Assembly: GCF_030696805.1 (NCBI RefSeq)
Contig: NZ_JAUYRO010000059.1
Coordinates: 1-34,453 of the forward strand
DNA length: 34,453 bases
Reading direction: 5' to 3'
Source: Methyloversatilis sp.
GTDB lineage: Bacteria > Pseudomonadota > Gammaproteobacteria > Burkholderiales > Rhodocyclaceae
Shown: positions 8,126 to 16,714 of the stretch, in pieces
How the letters are laid out: each line of letters starts with the position of its first letter
How positions within the stretch are numbered: the first letter of the stretch is position 1
Translations under genes and position numbers: made by a program
Notes under the pieces: generated by a model
What the model was told of the DNA's origin: nothing
Seen by the model: only the letters and a program-made list of their open reading frames with translations
The model's database searches: none

Positions 8126-8332
8126 ATGGCACGTATTACTGTTGAAGACTGTCTCAAGCGCATCCCCAACCGATTCCAGCTGACGCTGGCAGCCACCGTC
8201 CGTGCGCGTCAGCTCGCAGCCGGCAGCACGCCGCAGGTCGAAGCCGAAAACGACAAGCCCACCGTGGTGGCGCTGCGCGAGATCGCCGCCGGCAAGTACG
8301 GTGTCGAAATCCTGAACCGTGGCCAGGTCTGA
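8126..8332 (+). CDS. rpoZ: RNA polymerase omega subunit
   Basis: This 68-residue protein starts [19 protein letters not shown] and contains [18 protein letters not shown]. Both stretches are typical of omega, which helps assemble the beta' subunit into RNA polymerase and, with beta', forms one (p)ppGpp binding site. It begins 2 nt after the gmk stop and is followed 31 nt later by spoT, so the three are almost certainly co-transcribed. The length is normal for Betaproteobacteria. Confidence 0.96.
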   Translation: MARITVEDCLKRIPNRFQLTLAATVRARQLAAGSTPQVEAENDKPTVVALREIAAGKYGVEILNRGQV

Positions 8333-8363
8333 TGCGACCGGGCCTCAGGCTCTGAACTGAACC

Positions 8364-10649
8364 ATGCGGCCGGTGGACGACATACTCATGCCCACCCCGG
8401 TCATACAACCTTCGCCTGAAGCACCCGTTGTCGCCATCGGTCTGGCCGACAACGATCCCCACGCGGGAAATCTCGCCGGTCCCCACGGCGGAGACTTCGA
8501 TCGCCTGATCGCATCCATTTCTGCCTATCTGCGGGAAGAAGACGTACAGCGCATACGCGACGCCTATGCGCTGTCCGCCAGCGCGCATGCCGGCCAGTTC
8601 CGGATGAGCGGCGAGCCCTACGTGTCGCATCCGGTCGCGGTGGCGGAGATTCTCGCCGGCTGGCAACTCGACAGCCAGGCGCTGTGCGCCGCGCTGCTGC
8701 ACGACGTGATGGAAGACACCGACATCACGAAGGAAGAGATTGCCGAGCGCTTCGGCAAGGTGGTCGCCGAACTGGTCGATGGCGTGTCCAAGCTCGACAA
8801 GATCGAATTCCAGTCGAAGGAAGATGCGCAGGCGGAAAACTTCCGCAAGATGCTGATGGCCATGGCGCGCGACGTGCGCGTCATCCTTATCAAGCTGGCC
8901 GACCGTACTCACAACATGCGCACGCTCGGCTGCGTGCGCCAGGACAAGCAGCGGCGCATCGCGCGCGAAACGCTCGAAATTCATGCGCCGATCGCCAACC
9001 GGCTCGGTCTGCACGCGGTGTATCGCGAACTGCAGGATCTGGCCTTCCAGGCCATGTATCCGCTGCGTTACCGGGTGCTCGACCGCGCGATGAAGGCCGC
9101 GCGCGGCAACCGGCGCGAAGTGGTCGGCAAGATCACCGACGCCATCCGTACCCGCCTGCCCGAACGCGGGCTCGAAGCCGACGTGTTCGGTCGCGAGAAG
9201 AGCCTGTATTCGATCTTCCGCAAGATGCGCGACAAGCACCTGACGTTTTCGCAGGTGCTCGACATCTACGGCTTTCGTGTGGTGGTGCCGGATGTGGCCG
9301 CCTGTTACCTGACGCTGGGCGCGCTGCACGCGCTGTACAAGCCGGTACCCGGCAAGTTCAAGGATTACATCGCGATCCCGAAGGCCAATGGGTATCAGTC
9401 GCTTCACACGACGCTGATCGGCCCGTTCGGTACGCCGGTGGAAGTGCAGATACGCACTTCGGAAATGCACCAGATCGCGCAGAACGGGGTGGCGTCGCAC
9501 TGGCTGTACAAGGACAGCGAGCAATCGCTTGATGATCTGCAGGCCAACACGCACCGCTGGCTGCAGTCGTTGCTCGAACTGCAGAGTTCGGCGCCGGACT
9601 CGGCCGAATTCCTGGAACACGTGAAGATCGACCTGTTTCCGGGCGAGGTCTATGTCTTCACGCCCAAGGGCAAGATCATGTCGCTGCCGCGCGGTGCGAC
9701 CGCGGTCGACTTCGCGTATGCAGTGCATACCGATGTCGGCCACTGCTGCGTCGCCTGTCGCATCAATCACGAGCTGATGCCGCTGCGAAGCGAACTGAAC
9801 AGCGGCGATCAGGTGGACATCATCACCGCAACACACCCCAATCCGAATCCGGCCTGGCTGGGTTACGTGAAGACCGGCAAGGCGCGGGCACAGATCCGTC
9901 ACTTCCTGAAGAACATGCAGGTCGAGGAATCGGCGCAGCTCGGCGAGCGGCTGCTGACCCAGGCGCTGCGCCAGTTCGGTGTCACGCCTGATGAAATCAG
10001 CGATGTGTCGTGGACACACTGGCTTGAAACAGCCGATATCCGCAACCGCAAGGACGCGTTTGCCGACATCGGTCAGGGCAAAAGTTCGGCCACCTTCGTC
10101 GCGCGCAGCCTGCTCGAACTGCAGACCGCACGCGAGGCCGGCAGCGGCATCGAGGTGCCTGAAAGTGCGCTGCTGATCCGCGGTTCCGAAGGCATGGCAG
10201 TGCAGATCGCGCGCTGCTGCCAGCCGATTCCCGGCGACCCCATCGTCGGCCAGATGCGCAAGGGCTCCGGCCTGATGATCCACGCGCACGATTGCCCGAC
10301 GCTGCGGCGCAACCGCAAGGAAGGCGATCAGTGGGTCGATGTCGAGTGGGAGCGCGACACCAGCCGCGTGTTCGAAGTCGGCATCCGCGTCGTGTCGGCG
10401 AATCGCCCGGGCGTGCTGGCCAAGGTGGCATTCGAAATCGCGGAGTGCGGCGCCAACATCCAGAATGTCGGAATGGAAGAAGACGGCAGCCTGTACACAC
10501 AGATTCATTTCACGCTGCAGGTGAGTGATCGCGTGCATCTGGCGCGCATCATGAAGGGCTTGCGTCGCGTACCGGAAGTGGTGCGCATCAACAGGGTGCG
10601 TGCCGGTAGCGAAAAGGCCGAAGAAGGTCGCAGGGGCGCGCAGCAATAA
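8364..10649 (+). CDS. spoT: Bifunctional (p)ppGpp synthetase/hydrolase
   Basis: This 761-residue RelA/SpoT homologue makes and degrades the alarmone (p)ppGpp. The HD hydrolase domain is intact (VSHPVAVAEIL, then LLHDVMEDTD at 111-120 and ADRTHNMRTLG near 180-189). The synthetase domain (about 255-385) includes GREKSLYSIFRKM, DIYGFRVVV, the charged motif KFKD at 331-334 and ANGYQSLHTT. This basic RxKD-like motif, rather than the acidic ExDD of RelA, fits a bifunctional enzyme. TGS lies at about 421-485 (DLFPGEVYVFTPKGK), then a zinc-finger-like region (ARCCQPIPGD) and ACT at about 684-755. The start could also be the ATG at 8388. Neither start has a strong ribosome-binding site. A third gene in the gmk-rpoZ operon. 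Confidence 0.96.
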   Translation: MRPVDDILMPTPVIQPSPEAPVVAIGLADNDPHAGNLAGPHGGDFDRLIASISAYLREEDVQRIRDAYALSASAHAGQFRMSGEPYVSHPVAVAEILAGWQLDSQALCAALLHDVMEDTDITKEEIAERFGKVVAELVDGVSKLDKIEFQSKEDAQAENFRKMLMAMARDVRVILIKLADRTHNMRTLGCVRQDKQRRIARETLEIHAPIANRLGLHAVYRELQDLAFQAMYPLRYRVLDRAMKAARGNRREVVGKITDAIRTRLPERGLEADVFGREKSLYSIFRKMRDKHLTFSQVLDIYGFRVVVPDVAACYLTLGALHALYKPVPGKFKDYIAIPKANGYQSLHTTLIGPFGTPVEVQIRTSEMHQIAQNGVASHWLYKDSEQSLDDLQANTHRWLQSLLELQSSAPDSAEFLEHVKIDLFPGEVYVFTPKGKIMSLPRGATAVDFAYAVHTDVGHCCVACRINHELMPLRSELNSGDQVDIITATHPNPNPAWLGYVKTGKARAQIRHFLKNMQVEESAQLGERLLTQALRQFGVTPDEISDVSWTHWLETADIRNRKDAFADIGQGKSSATFVARSLLELQTAREAGSGIEVPESALLIRGSEGMAVQIARCCQPIPGDPIVGQMRKGSGLMIHAHDCPTLRRNRKEGDQWVDVEWERDTSRVFEVGIRVVSANRPGVLAKVAFEIAECGANIQNVGMEEDGSLYTQIHFTLQVSDRVHLARIMKGLRRVPEVVRINRVRAGSEKAEEGRRGAQQ

Positions 10650-10677
10650 TCATCGAATTTTCTGTCTGGAGTCTGAA

Positions 10678-10884
10678 GTGGCTGATTACGAATCGGATCA
10701 CACGCGTTTCATGCGTGAGTACCTGGAAAAGAATCCGGAGCAGGTTGAAGAGCAGCGCAAGGGACGCGCGCTGTGGTGGGACAAGCCGCAGGACCTCGAA
10801 AGCCAGCGCCGCTTCGATGAAGCAAAGGTTCCGCAGAAGGCCTATCCGTATCAGGCTGACCTGACGCCGGGCGAGTCACACTGA
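10678..10884 (+). CDS. Small DUF3460 family protein
   Basis: This is a 68-residue acidic and charged protein of unknown function. It carries YESDHTRFMREYLEKNPE, EEQRKGRALWWDKP and a tail ending VPQKAYPYQ, which I recognise as DUF3460, a short family known mainly from Betaproteobacteria. It has no signal peptide, membrane segment or cysteines. I chose the GTG at 10678 because GGAG lies about 7 nt upstream and the family begins just before YESDHT. It starts 28 nt after spoT ends and is probably part of that transcript. Beyond this position no function can be read from the sequence. Confidence 0.85.
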   Translation: MADYESDHTRFMREYLEKNPEQVEEQRKGRALWWDKPQDLESQRRFDEAKVPQKAYPYQADLTPGESH

Positions 10885-10942
10885 ATCCGGTACCTGATCC
10901 GGCAGCACCGCCTTGGTCGCTGCTCACGTTTGCATCCGCCTG

Positions 10943-12397
10943 ATGAGCCTGCTCGACACGCCGCTGGCCATTGTCGATCTGGAAACGACCGGCGGCGATC
11001 CGGCGCTTGACCGCATCACCGAGGTCGGCATCGTGCTGGTGGACGGGGACTGTCGCGTCGAATGGTCCAGTCTGGTCAATCCGGGCATCCCGATTCCCGG
11101 CAACATCCAGCGCTTCACCGGAATCACCGATGACATGGTGCGCCGGGCGCCGCGCTTTGCCGACATCGCGCAGCAGGTGGCCATGCTGCTGCATGACCGT
11201 CTGTTCGTGGCGCACAACGCACGCTTCGACCACGGCTTCCTGCGCAACGAATTCGCTCGCCTTTCACTGTCCTTTGCGCCGCGTGTGCTCTGTTCGGTGA
11301 AATTGTCGCGTGCGCTCTACCCGGGATATCCGCGTCACGGGCTGGATGCCGTGATGGAGCGGCTCGGCCTGAACTGCGATGCGCGCCACCGCGCACTGGG
11401 CGACGCCCGCGTGGTGTGCGACGTGCTCGACATCGTGAAGCGCGATTTTCCGGTCGCGCAGATCGATGCGGCGATACGCAAGGCCGGGCTTGCCGCATCG
11501 CCGGTGCCCGGTTTCGCACCGGGCGCCGTGGGAGACCCGCCGGAGGCGCCGGGCGTCTACCTCTTTTATGGCGAGCCGGTTGTGCCGGGCGCCGCTGCAG
11601 ACCTGTTGCCGGCAATGGCTGAAGCCCCACTTTTTGTCGGGCGCAGCCGCAATCTGCGCGCGCGCGTGCTGTCCCACTTCAGTGGTCAGCAGAAGGCGGG
11701 TCAGGCAGCGCGGCTTGCGCGAGACACGCGGCGCGTCGAATGGACCGAGACCGCTGGCGAACTGGGCGCCCTGCTGCTTGAAGCGAAGCTCGTGAAACAG
11801 TTGCAGCCGCCTTACAACAAGCCGCCACGGGCAACTGGCCCGGCTGTTGCGCTGCACCTGCTCGGGGGCCCGGGCAACGAAGTCGCTGCCGGTGAGGCGG
11901 CGCTGGTTGTGGTCGATCTCGACCGCGTCGCGCCGCAGCAGCTGAGCGGTCTGTATGGCCCGTTCCGCTCGCGCCGCGATTGCATGGCAGCCTTGCGCGA
12001 AATGGCGACGGCGTGGCAGCTGTGCCCGAAACGCATCGGCCTGCAGGGGCACGAAAGGCGTACCGCCGCCTGCGTGAATGTGCAGATCAAGCGCTGTCGC
12101 GGCGTGTGCTGCGGGCGCGAGGATGCGCGGCAGCACGATCTGCGGATGATGAGTGCGCTTGACGGGCTGCGGGTGCCGGACTGGCCGTGGCCGGGTCGGG
12201 TGGTGGTGCGTGAACGACGGCCCGGGGCGCTGCGTGGCGAGCGTCACTGGCTGTCGCATTGGTGCTATCTGGGCAGCGCCGCGGAAGAAGCGGATGCCTT
12301 GCCCGCAGGTATCGCCGTCCGCTTCGACTACGACCATTACCGCATCCTGCGACGCCACCTGGACACACTGCCGGTCGAGGCGGTCGAGCCAGCATAG
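10943..12397 (+). CDS. DEDDh 3'-5' exonuclease fused to GIY-YIG (Cho/UvrC-like) endonuclease
   Basis: This 484-residue protein has two nuclease modules. Residues 8-165 form a DnaQ-like DEDDh exonuclease with D12 and E14 (DLETTGG), D96 (HNARFD) and H149/D154 (HRALGDA) all present. Residues 202-293 are a GIY-YIG domain: GVY at 204-206, FVG at 231-233 in place of YIG, arginines in GRSRNLRARV, E280 as the metal ligand and N292 in PPYNK. Further on a cysteine cluster C361, C377, C385, C389 resembles the one after the GIY-YIG domain in UvrC and Cho. The family is often annotated as exonuclease/Cho-like, with a likely role in DNA repair. The ATG at 10943 is preferred. A TTG at 10913 would add ten residues without homology. 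Ribosome-binding site weak. Confidence 0.9.
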   Translation: MSLLDTPLAIVDLETTGGDPALDRITEVGIVLVDGDCRVEWSSLVNPGIPIPGNIQRFTGITDDMVRRAPRFADIAQQVAMLLHDRLFVAHNARFDHGFLRNEFARLSLSFAPRVLCSVKLSRALYPGYPRHGLDAVMERLGLNCDARHRALGDARVVCDVLDIVKRDFPVAQIDAAIRKAGLAASPVPGFAPGAVGDPPEAPGVYLFYGEPVVPGAAADLLPAMAEAPLFVGRSRNLRARVLSHFSGQQKAGQAARLARDTRRVEWTETAGELGALLLEAKLVKQLQPPYNKPPRATGPAVALHLLGGPGNEVAAGEAALVVVDLDRVAPQQLSGLYGPFRSRRDCMAALREMATAWQLCPKRIGLQGHERRTAACVNVQIKRCRGVCCGREDARQHDLRMMSALDGLRVPDWPWPGRVVVRERRPGALRGERHWLSHWCYLGSAAEEADALPAGIAVRFDYDHYRILRRHLDTLPVEAVEPA

Positions 12398-12435
12398 GGC
12401 GGTGCCGCTGTCGGTTCGCGCCCGACGACGTCCTG

Positions 12436-12480
12436 CGCCAGCCGATCGCCGGGCATCGCTGCGCTCAGTGCCGGCTGGCG
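12436..12480. terminator. Possible hairpin at convergent gene ends
   Basis: CGCCAGCCG (12436-12444) pairs perfectly with CGGCTGGCG (12472-12480), with a 27-nt loop. It lies between the nuclease gene and the convergent response regulator gene and overlaps the last codons of the latter. There is no T-run, so a terminator role is only suggested by position. Confidence 0.25.
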
Positions 12481-14888
12481 AGCATCTGGTGCAGCATGTC
12501 GAGCGGCATCGGCCGCGCAAACAGAAATCCCTGTCCTTCGGCGCAACCGAGACTGCCGAGCAGTTCAGCCTGGGTGTCCAGTTCTATGCCTTCCGCAATG
12601 GTGCTCATGCGCAGTGACCGGCCCAGCGTGAGCATGGCGTCGATCATGGCGCGCGCATCGTCGCTGTCGGTCAGATCGATGATGAATGAGCGGTCTATCT
12701 TGATGCGGTCGATCGGCAGGCCGCGCAGCACGCTCAGCGACGAGTAGCCAGTGCCGAAATCGTCCAGGCCTATGGATACGCCGAGCTGCTTCAGTGCGTC
12801 GAGTATGCCGGCGCTGCGTTCGATCACCTGCAGAGTGGATTCGGTGATTTCCAGCTCCAGTGACGCAGCGGGGAAGCCGGTTTCGGCCAGCACTTCGAGC
12901 ACCTGGGCGACGAAGTCGTCGCGCAGGAACTGGCGTACCGATACGTTCACCGCCAGCCGCATCTGCTGACCTTCGCTGTTTGCCAGCCCGACGATGTCAT
13001 GGCAGGCGCGACGCAGCACCCACTGTCCCATCGCTTCGATGATGCCGCTTTCCTCCGCCACCGGCACGAAGCGCGACGGCGGGATCATGCCCCATTCGGG
13101 ATGCGGCCAGCGCACCAGCGCTTCCACGCCCACGATGCGACGGTCGATCAGGCGCAGCTGGGGCTGGTAATGCACCTGCAGCGCATCGGCATCGATGGCG
13201 CGCCGCAGGCCCTGCTCCATCTGCATCCGTTCATGCGTGCGCTCCGACATGTCCTCGGAAAAGAACTGGTAGCGATTCCGGCCCTGCGACTTGGCCGAAT
13301 ACATCGCGATGTCGGCAGCCCGCATCAGTACGTTGCGATCGATGCCGTGGTCCGGGAACACCGCAATGCCGATGCTGGCCGAGATCCGGATCTGTTCCTT
13401 TCCGAGGTCGAACGGCGCGTTCAGCGCCGTGAGGAGCTTGAGCGCAAGGCGGGAAGCTTCCTCCGGCTGCGCGCTGCCGGTCAGCACGACGAATTCGTCC
13501 CCGCCAAGACGGGCCAGCGTATCGCTGCGGCGCAATACCGTACGCAAGCGCTTCGCCACGGTGCGCAGCAGGTCGTCGCCGACGGCGTGGCCCAGCGTGT
13601 CATTCACGCCCTTGAAGCTGTCCAGATCGAGAAACAGCAGGATGCAGCGCTGCTCCAGGCGACGCGCCTGTTCGATTGCCTGTTCGAAGCGGTCGTCGAA
13701 CAGCAGCCGGTTGGGCAGATCGGTCAGCGCGTCGTGATGTGCCAGATGATTGAGCTTGGCTTCGATCTGGTGGACGGCCGTGAAGTCCGACAGTGCAGCG
13801 ACGAAGTGGGTGACTTCGCCACTTTCGCTGCGTACCGCACTGATGCTCTCCCATGCGGGAAAGCTGTCGCCGGACGCGCGGCGGCACTGTACCTCGCCCT
13901 GCCAGTAGCCCGCACCGGCTGAGGCGACCAGCGCGGCGTAGAAGGCGTCGTCGTGGCCTGTGCCGAGCACTTGCTCGGGGTCGAGCGCAAGCACGTCGCA
14001 TTCGGCATGGCCGGTGATGCGGGTGTAGGCGGCGTTCACCGCGACGATGCGCCGCTGGATGTCGCAGATGACGATGGCTTCCGCGGAGTTGTGGAACACC
14101 ACGCTGGACTGGCGCAGGGACGCTTCATCGCGACGTCGCTGGGTCACGTCCTGCAGGATGCCGACGATGCGCCGTTCGCTGTACGACTCACCATATGCGC
14201 GGGCATGTGCCGCAAGACTGCGTGCCCCGCCATTGCCCGCCGTGCGGAACTCGATGTGTACCGGATCGCCGCGTTCCAGTGCGGAGTCGAGCGCTTCTTT
14301 GATGTGCGCCCGGTCGTCCGGATCTACACGTGACAAAAAGATGTCCCAGCTTTCGTCCAGCGGTACAGGCCGGTCGCCGAACAAGCCGCGCAGATGGCCA
14401 TCGCCGTGCAGCCGCATCGAATCGCCCTGCCATTCCAGTACGCCCAGCGAGGCCGCGTCCAGCGCCAGCCTGAACAGCTGCTCGCTGCGTTCAACGTTCG
14501 CCTCGACTTCACGTCGGGCCAGCGCCATCTGTATCGTCGCGTGCAGTTCGCGCGCCTCGCACGGCTTGACCAGATAACCGAATGGCCGGCAGTCCAGTGC
14601 CCGCTTGAGCGTGTCATCCTCGGCGTAGGCGGTCAGGAACACCACCGGAACCCGGTAGCGTGCCTGGATCTGCAGCGCTGCATCGATGCCGTCCAGAGCA
14701 CCGTCCAGATGAATGTCCATCAGCACCAGATCGGGCGCCACGTCGGCGACCCGATCGACGGCCTGTTCGCCGCTGGCCAGTACGGCGCCGACCCGGTAGC
14801 CAAATGACTGCAGCTGGGTCTTCAGGTCGAAGGCGATCACGCGTTCGTCTTCGACCAGCATCAGATTGATCGGGAGCGGGGCGTTCAT
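12465..14888 (-). CDS. Response regulator with PAS, GGDEF and EAL domains
   Basis: This 807-residue protein is predicted to make and/or degrade cyclic di-GMP under control of phosphorylation. The receiver domain (8-122) has acidic E13/D14, phospho-acceptor D58 (LVLMDIH), the conserved Thr in FLTAY and Lys in LVKPCE. Two PAS domains follow (about 135-250 and 262-372), then GGDEF (380-540) with LGGDEF at 461-466 and an RxxD inhibitory site (R453-D456) exactly five residues before GGDEF. EAL (about 555-800) has EAL at 589-591, [10 protein letters not shown] and the IAEGIE motif. Both catalytic motifs look intact, so the net activity is not predictable. No membrane segments were seen. Its start overlaps the stop of the sensor kinase gene as ATGA, so the two form a coupled two-component pair. 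Confidence 0.94.
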   Translation of the reverse strand: MNAPLPINLMLVEDERVIAFDLKTQLQSFGYRVGAVLASGEQAVDRVADVAPDLVLMDIHLDGALDGIDAALQIQARYRVPVVFLTAYAEDDTLKRALDCRPFGYLVKPCEARELHATIQMALARREVEANVERSEQLFRLALDAASLGVLEWQGDSMRLHGDGHLRGLFGDRPVPLDESWDIFLSRVDPDDRAHIKEALDSALERGDPVHIEFRTAGNGGARSLAAHARAYGESYSERRIVGILQDVTQRRRDEASLRQSSVVFHNSAEAIVICDIQRRIVAVNAAYTRITGHAECDVLALDPEQVLGTGHDDAFYAALVASAGAGYWQGEVQCRRASGDSFPAWESISAVRSESGEVTHFVAALSDFTAVHQIEAKLNHLAHHDALTDLPNRLLFDDRFEQAIEQARRLEQRCILLFLDLDSFKGVNDTLGHAVGDDLLRTVAKRLRTVLRRSDTLARLGGDEFVVLTGSAQPEEASRLALKLLTALNAPFDLGKEQIRISASIGIAVFPDHGIDRNVLMRAADIAMYSAKSQGRNRYQFFSEDMSERTHERMQMEQGLRRAIDADALQVHYQPQLRLIDRRIVGVEALVRWPHPEWGMIPPSRFVPVAEESGIIEAMGQWVLRRACHDIVGLANSEGQQMRLAVNVSVRQFLRDDFVAQVLEVLAETGFPAASLELEITESTLQVIERSAGILDALKQLGVSIGLDDFGTGYSSLSVLRGLPIDRIKIDRSFIIDLTDSDDARAMIDAMLTLGRSLRMSTIAEGIELDTQAELLGSLGCAEGQGFLFARPMPLDMLHQMLASRH

Positions 14889-15964
14889 GGCGTACCTCGT
14901 ATCGAAAGGGCTGCCGGAAAAGTGATGCGGTAATGGGCGCCGCCGCCGGGCAGTATCTGCAGCTCGCCATGCAGCTGGTCTATCAGCAGGGGCACCAGTT
15001 GCAGGCCTAGCGACTTGACCGTTTCGAAGTCGAAATTCTGCGGCAGACCGACGCCGTCATCGCGCACGGCCAGCGTCAGCCGCGGGCCGTTGCCGGACAA
15101 CGTGATGATGATGTCGCCGCGGCGTTGGTCCGGAAAGGCGTGCTTGAAGGCGTTGGTGACCAGCTCGTTGACCATCAGCCCGCAGGGGATGGCGCGTTCC
15201 AGATCCAGGTACACCGGTTGTGCCGGTCGTTCGAGATGCAGTTCGGCGCCGTTCGAGCCGCTGCGGTAGGTGCCGCGCAGCAGCTGGGCCAGACGATCAA
15301 GGTAATCGCCGAGGTCCATGCGCGAGAAATCCTTGCGCTCGTAGAGGAGCTGATGGGTCAGCGCCATCGCACGCACGCGGTTCTGGCTTTCGTTCAGGAT
15401 GTCGCGCACGCGCGGTTCGTCGGCGTTGTTGGCCTGCAGGTTGAGCAGGCTGGAGATGACCTGAAGATTGTTCTTGACCCGGTGATGCACCTCGTTGAGC
15501 AGCACCGTCTTCTCGAGCAATGCCTGTTCCAGTACCTGCTGTGCGCGCCGTCGTTCGGTAATGTCGACGATGGACGCAAGCACCATGACGCCATTGCCTG
15601 TGTCCATCGGATTGAGACCGATTTCGACCGGGAATTCGCTTCCGTCGGCGCGGCAGGCGAACAGATCGCGTCCGCCACCCATCGGGCGCGGGCTGGGTGA
15701 AGTCAGGAAGCTGCGACGGAAGTCGGCGTGGTGAGCCCGCGCAGCGGAGGGGACCAGCAGGTCAACCGAGCGGCCGATCAGTTCGGCGCGCGGGTAGCCG
15801 AACAGCCTTTCCGTCTGTTCATTGACCAGAACAATCATGCCTTGGTCATTGACCAGCACCATGGCGCTCGGCGCATACTCGACGACGCGCCGGAACGCGT
15901 CGTCGCTCATCTGCGGCATCGGCGCATTCTCATGCCCGGATGTGCTGTCGGCCCGAATTTCCAT
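14885..15964 (-). CDS. PAS-domain sensor histidine kinase, HisKA_2 type
   Basis: This is a soluble histidine kinase of about 359 residues. Numbered from the first ATG (15970), a PAS domain covers about 25-140 ([21 protein letters not shown]). The HisKA_2 dimerisation helix is at 155-210, with phospho-acceptor histidine 162/163 in [11 protein letters not shown]. The ATPase domain has an N box ([17 protein letters not shown]), a G1 box (RDDGVGLP) and a G2 region ([10 protein letters not shown]). There is no transmembrane segment, so it senses something inside the cell. GGGAGGA (15977-15971) touches the first ATG at 15970 but is 6 nt from the second at 15964, so I favour 15964. It is coupled to the downstream GGDEF/EAL regulator, its evident partner. 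Confidence 0.92.
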   Translation of the reverse strand: MEIRADSTSGHENAPMPQMSDDAFRRVVEYAPSAMVLVNDQGMIVLVNEQTERLFGYPRAELIGRSVDLLVPSAARAHHADFRRSFLTSPSPRPMGGGRDLFACRADGSEFPVEIGLNPMDTGNGVMVLASIVDITERRRAQQVLEQALLEKTVLLNEVHHRVKNNLQVISSLLNLQANNADEPRVRDILNESQNRVRAMALTHQLLYERKDFSRMDLGDYLDRLAQLLRGTYRSGSNGAELHLERPAQPVYLDLERAIPCGLMVNELVTNAFKHAFPDQRRGDIIITLSGNGPRLTLAVRDDGVGLPQNFDFETVKSLGLQLVPLLIDQLHGELQILPGGGAHYRITFPAALSIRGTP

Positions 15965-16006
15965 CGGCATTCCTCCCTGCGCCCAGCCAACAGCTGAGCT
16001 TCATTC

Positions 16007-16035
16007 ATTCTGGATGCCGAGGGTGCTCAAAACAA
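16007..16035 (-). promoter_or_regulatory. Candidate sigma-70 promoter for the sensor kinase operon
   Basis: On the minus strand TTGTTT (16035-16030) is followed after 17 nt by CAGAAT (16012-16007). The start point near 16000 gives a leader of about 36 nt that contains the GGGAGGA ribosome-binding site. It lies just downstream of the fae terminator, consistent with a new transcription unit. Confidence 0.45.
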
Positions 16036-16063
16036 GGTCGGTTTGTGAAGGTTCATACCGCAT

Positions 16064-16096
16064 AAAAAAAAGCCCCTGCTTTGTGCAGGGGCTTTT
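16064..16096 (-). terminator. Intrinsic terminator after the fae homologue
   Basis: AAAAGCCCCTGC (16068-16079) and GCAGGGGCTTTT (16085-16096) form a perfect 12-bp stem with a 5-nt loop. Read on the minus strand, the stem is followed by a run of eight T (16071-16064), which makes a classical Rho-independent terminator about 20 nt after the fae stop. Confidence 0.92.
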
Positions 16097-16116
16097 CCGG
16101 TGATGACAAGCTGCTA

Positions 16117-16653
16117 TCAGGCGTCCGGGTCGTACATGCAGTGCTTGATCTTGTGGCGGTTGGCGATCAGCTCTTCCATCGTCGGTTTGCCGGTCATCGC
16201 GCGCTGGATGGCCAGCTTCATCGCTTCGTAGTTGGTACGGTAAAGATCCTTCATGTCGAGGTTGGGGTCCTTGACCGCGTTCGGGTCCAGCCACACCAGA
16301 TCGATGATGACCAGTTCGTCAACCAGCTCCTTCGGGATGATGCCTTCGGCAACGCTGTCGACCACGGCGTCGGCAGTGGCCGACTGCACCACGCCGCCCA
16401 GCAGTTCGACCGTGCGCGAATTCTTGATCGTCACCTTGGGCACCATCATGGTCGCCGGCTTGGCCATCTGGTTGCAATCGCGCACGGCCAGCATGCGCGT
16501 GTGACCGGCGGTCTGGCCCATCATCTGGGCGAAGGCCTGGCCGACCGGACCGTCGATCGAACCGATGACGATTTCCGGCATGGCGTCGGTGAACTGGCCT
16601 TCCTTGGCGAAGACGGTCGCTTCACCGATCTTCATCACGATACGTTCGGACAT
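16117..16653 (-). CDS. Formaldehyde-activating enzyme (Fae) homologue, divergent
   Basis: Classical Fae condenses formaldehyde with tetrahydromethanopterin in methylotrophs. This 178-residue protein keeps family landmarks: GEATVF at 10-15, the IVIGS and GPVGQAF segments (28-41), KPATMMVPKVTIK at 65-77, VAEGIIPKE at 101-109 and NYEAMKLAIQRAM at 141-153. Aligned by eye with Methylorubrum Fae, the histidine assigned as catalytic (His17, in AHIDL) is replaced by Met25 in DAMPEIVIG. The protein is therefore probably a Fae paralogue (Fae2/Fae3-like), and its activity is uncertain. AAGGA lies about 7 nt before the ATG. It follows hslR after 61 nt and ends at a strong terminator. No other tetrahydromethanopterin gene is in the window. 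Confidence 0.85.
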   Translation of the reverse strand: MSERIVMKIGEATVFAKEGQFTDAMPEIVIGSIDGPVGQAFAQMMGQTAGHTRMLAVRDCNQMAKPATMMVPKVTIKNSRTVELLGGVVQSATADAVVDSVAEGIIPKELVDELVIIDLVWLDPNAVKDPNLDMKDLYRTNYEAMKLAIQRAMTGKPTMEELIANRHKIKHCMYDPDA

Positions 16654-16687
16654 TTCGCTTCCTTTTCGACTGATTGATAATCCGGTC

Positions 16688-16714
16688 GCCGCAAATCCCG
16701 CATCGGGCTGCGGC
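16688..16714 (-). terminator. Hairpin directly after the hslR stop codon
   Basis: On the minus strand GCCGCA pairs with TGCGGC around an inner CCCG/CGGG stem, starting at the nucleotide after the hslR stop. No T-run follows, so it may be a weak or Rho-assisted terminator, or an RNA-stabilising structure before fae. Role not resolved. Confidence 0.3.

Noticed and set aside
8154-10646. Long open frame antisense to spoT
   Set aside because: The same codon-bias effect; no domain, no ribosome-binding site, and it fully overlaps a well-supported gene.
10887-10905. ATCCGG repeated twice after the DUF3460 gene
   Set aside because: It is a 6-nt direct repeat only, without symmetry typical of an operator.
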